Origin: Opitutales bacterium
Lineage (GTDB): Bacteria > Verrucomicrobiota > Verrucomicrobiia > Opitutales > UBA2987
Length of the DNA: 13,853 nucleotides
NCBI GenBank assembly: GCA_021772555.1
Contig: JAJFLT010000043.1
Span: forward strand, 1-13,853
Reading direction: 5' to 3'
Made by a program: the position numbers and the translations under genes. The notes beneath the pieces are model-generated. The model was not told where the DNA came from and made no database searches. It saw only the letters and a list, made by a program, of their open reading frames with translations. Below, in pieces: positions 12,819-13,853 of this stretch. Within the stretch, counting starts at the first letter, position 1. The number at the start of each line of letters is the position of its first letter.

Positions 12819-13853
12819 TGGTTTCCTCCGGGCTCTTGTCTGGAGTCGGCGACGGCAGAATTTCAGTGTTTGTTTGAATAGCAGCGCGTTCGACGGGTGT
12901 TGGAGGCGGTATTTCTTTTCCTTCGCCCGGGGTAAATTCATTCAGTTTTCGCGCCGTTACGAGAACGCGGGATTCGGTCGACCGCATGGCTTTGTTGTAG
13001 GATGCCACGGATTTGTCGAGATGTTTGCCCATATCGGCAAAATGAGCGGCCAACACACCGATGCGCTCGTACAACTCCCGCCCCAGATCACTCACTTTTT
13101 TGGCGTGTTCGGCTACTTTTTCCTGCTGCCAGCCATAGGCCACGGCCTTGAGCAAGGCGATCAAGGTAGTGGGCGTGGCCGGGATCACCTTTTCTTTGGC
13201 TCCGTATTCGATCAAACCAGGGTCCTGCTCCAGGGCGGCGCTGAAAAATGCCTCTCCCGGCAGGAAGAGAACCACGAATTCCGGCGTGGGCTCAAATTGC
13301 TTCCAATAGCTCTTGGCCCCCAGTTTGGTTATGTGGTCGCGCACATGGCGGGCATGGGTTTTTAAGCGGGCCTTTCGCTCCTCACCGTCGTCCGTTTTGA
13401 GCGCGTCAAGATAAGCCACGAGGGGCGTTTTAGCGTCCACCACGATCTGCCGCCCATTGGGCAAGCGCACGATGAGATCGGGCCGTTGGCGGGCACCATC
13501 TTCGGTAGTGGCCGATTCCTGCCGCACGAAATCGCAATGCTCCACCATGCCGGCAAACTCCACCACTCGCTCGAGCTGAACTTCCCCCCATTGGCCGCGG
13601 ACGTTGGGAGTGCGCAAAGCCTGCACCAAGTTTGCGGTTTCATCCTTCAGGCTGGTTTGTGTTTTGAGCAGGTTTTCCACCTGTGCGGTCAATCCGGAAT
13701 AGGCGCTGGCGCGGGTTTTTTCCAATTCCCGGATTTTCTCGTCCACCTTGTCGATGGACTCCTTCATCGGTTTGACCAATTCCTCGACCGATTTCTCGCG
13801 CTGTTTAAGCTCTCCCTTGGCGCTCTCCTGCAATTTACCCAAAGTCTCTTTGG
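12808..13853 (-). CDS. rmuC: DNA recombination protein RmuC, 5' end outside window
   Basis: RmuC-family protein, thought to limit recombination at inverted repeats and to carry a PD-(D/E)XK-type nuclease fold. About 347 residues are visible. The N-terminal part shown is coiled-coil with Lys, Glu and Val heptads (VEELVKPMKESIDKVDEKIRELEK region). The RmuC core follows: RGQWGEVQLERVVEFAGM, then RPDLIVRLPNGRQIVVDAKTPL with the probable Asp and D-A-K active-site residues, then PEFVVLFLPGEAFFSAAL and ATPTTLIALLKAVAYGW. A Pro/Thr/Glu-rich tail ends the protein. The frame is open to the right edge, with further coding codons before the first possible TTG start (13840-13842), so the usual N-terminal membrane anchor and more coiled coil lie outside. 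It overlaps the downstream smr gene by 11 nt. Confidence 0.93.
   Translation of the reverse strand, partial: KETLGKLQESAKGELKQREKSVEELVKPMKESIDKVDEKIRELEKTRASAYSGLTAQVENLLKTQTSLKDETANLVQALRTPNVRGQWGEVQLERVVEFAGMVEHCDFVRQESATTEDGARQRPDLIVRLPNGRQIVVDAKTPLVAYLDALKTDDGEERKARLKTHARHVRDHITKLGAKSYWKQFEPTPEFVVLFLPGEAFFSAALEQDPGLIEYGAKEKVIPATPTTLIALLKAVAYGWQQEKVAEHAKKVSDLGRELYERIGVLAAHFADMGKHLDKSVASYNKAMRSTESRVLVTARKLNEFTPGEGKEIPPPTPVERAAIQTNTEILPSPTPDKSPEETNEP

Noticed and set aside
12819..12941. Longer Smr protein starting at 12941
   Set aside because: The extra residues are an alternative frame of rmuC, and the strong GGAGG supports the ATG at 12818.
1..13853. CRISPR arrays, insertion sequences, tRNA or rRNA genes
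   Set aside because: No repeated spacer array, transposase-like frame, terminal inverted repeats with target duplication, or tRNA cloverleaf was seen on reading both strands.

Overview
The window is a gene-dense bacterial chromosomal segment of ordinary housekeeping and stress genes. There is no rRNA, tRNA, CRISPR array, insertion sequence or phage gene. Shine-Dalgarno sites are used at some genes (aroK, smr, hsp20) and absent at others (metK, ahcY, hrpB). The protein style of MetK, the long-form AhcY and the GTP-type PEP carboxykinase, together with the gene mix, suggests a Gram-negative of the PVC group, perhaps Verrucomicrobiota. That is an impression from the sequences, not a demonstrated placement.

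Layout, left to right. (1) Minus strand, 1-1725: a GNAT acetyltransferase, a stand-alone bifunctional-nuclease-domain (BFN/DUF151) protein and a tRNA-dihydrouridine synthase whose 3' end is cut by the left edge. (2) Plus strand, 1864-2817: shikimate kinase aroK, then a hicB-hicA toxin-antitoxin pair with its own near-consensus promoter; hicA carries an in-frame stop near its end. (3) Minus strand, 2837-3235: a YbgC-like acyl-CoA thioesterase with a terminator facing hicA. (4) Plus strand, 3383-7939: pckG, metK and ahcY. PEP carboxykinase links gluconeogenesis to the TCA cycle. MetK makes S-adenosylmethionine (SAM) and AhcY removes the S-adenosylhomocysteine left by methylation, so the last two form the core of the activated methyl cycle. 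(5) Minus strand, 8004-10574: the DEAH-box helicase hrpB. (6) Plus strand, about 10665-11747: an exported alpha/beta hydrolase fused to a C-terminal domain resembling the C-terminal barrel of SAM hydroxide adenosyltransferases. (7) Minus strand, 11874-13853: a small heat-shock protein, then, upstream of it, a translationally overlapping rmuC-smr pair; rmuC runs off the right edge.

No large new system is evident. The points most worth checking are the hydrolase/SAM_HAT_C-like fusion, the structured metK leader (a 10-bp stem ending directly at the AUG, with a perfect but distant Shine-Dalgarno), the elements shared by the pckG and metK leaders, the broken hicA, and two nested inverted repeats in the 3' regions of hsp20 and rmuC-smr.
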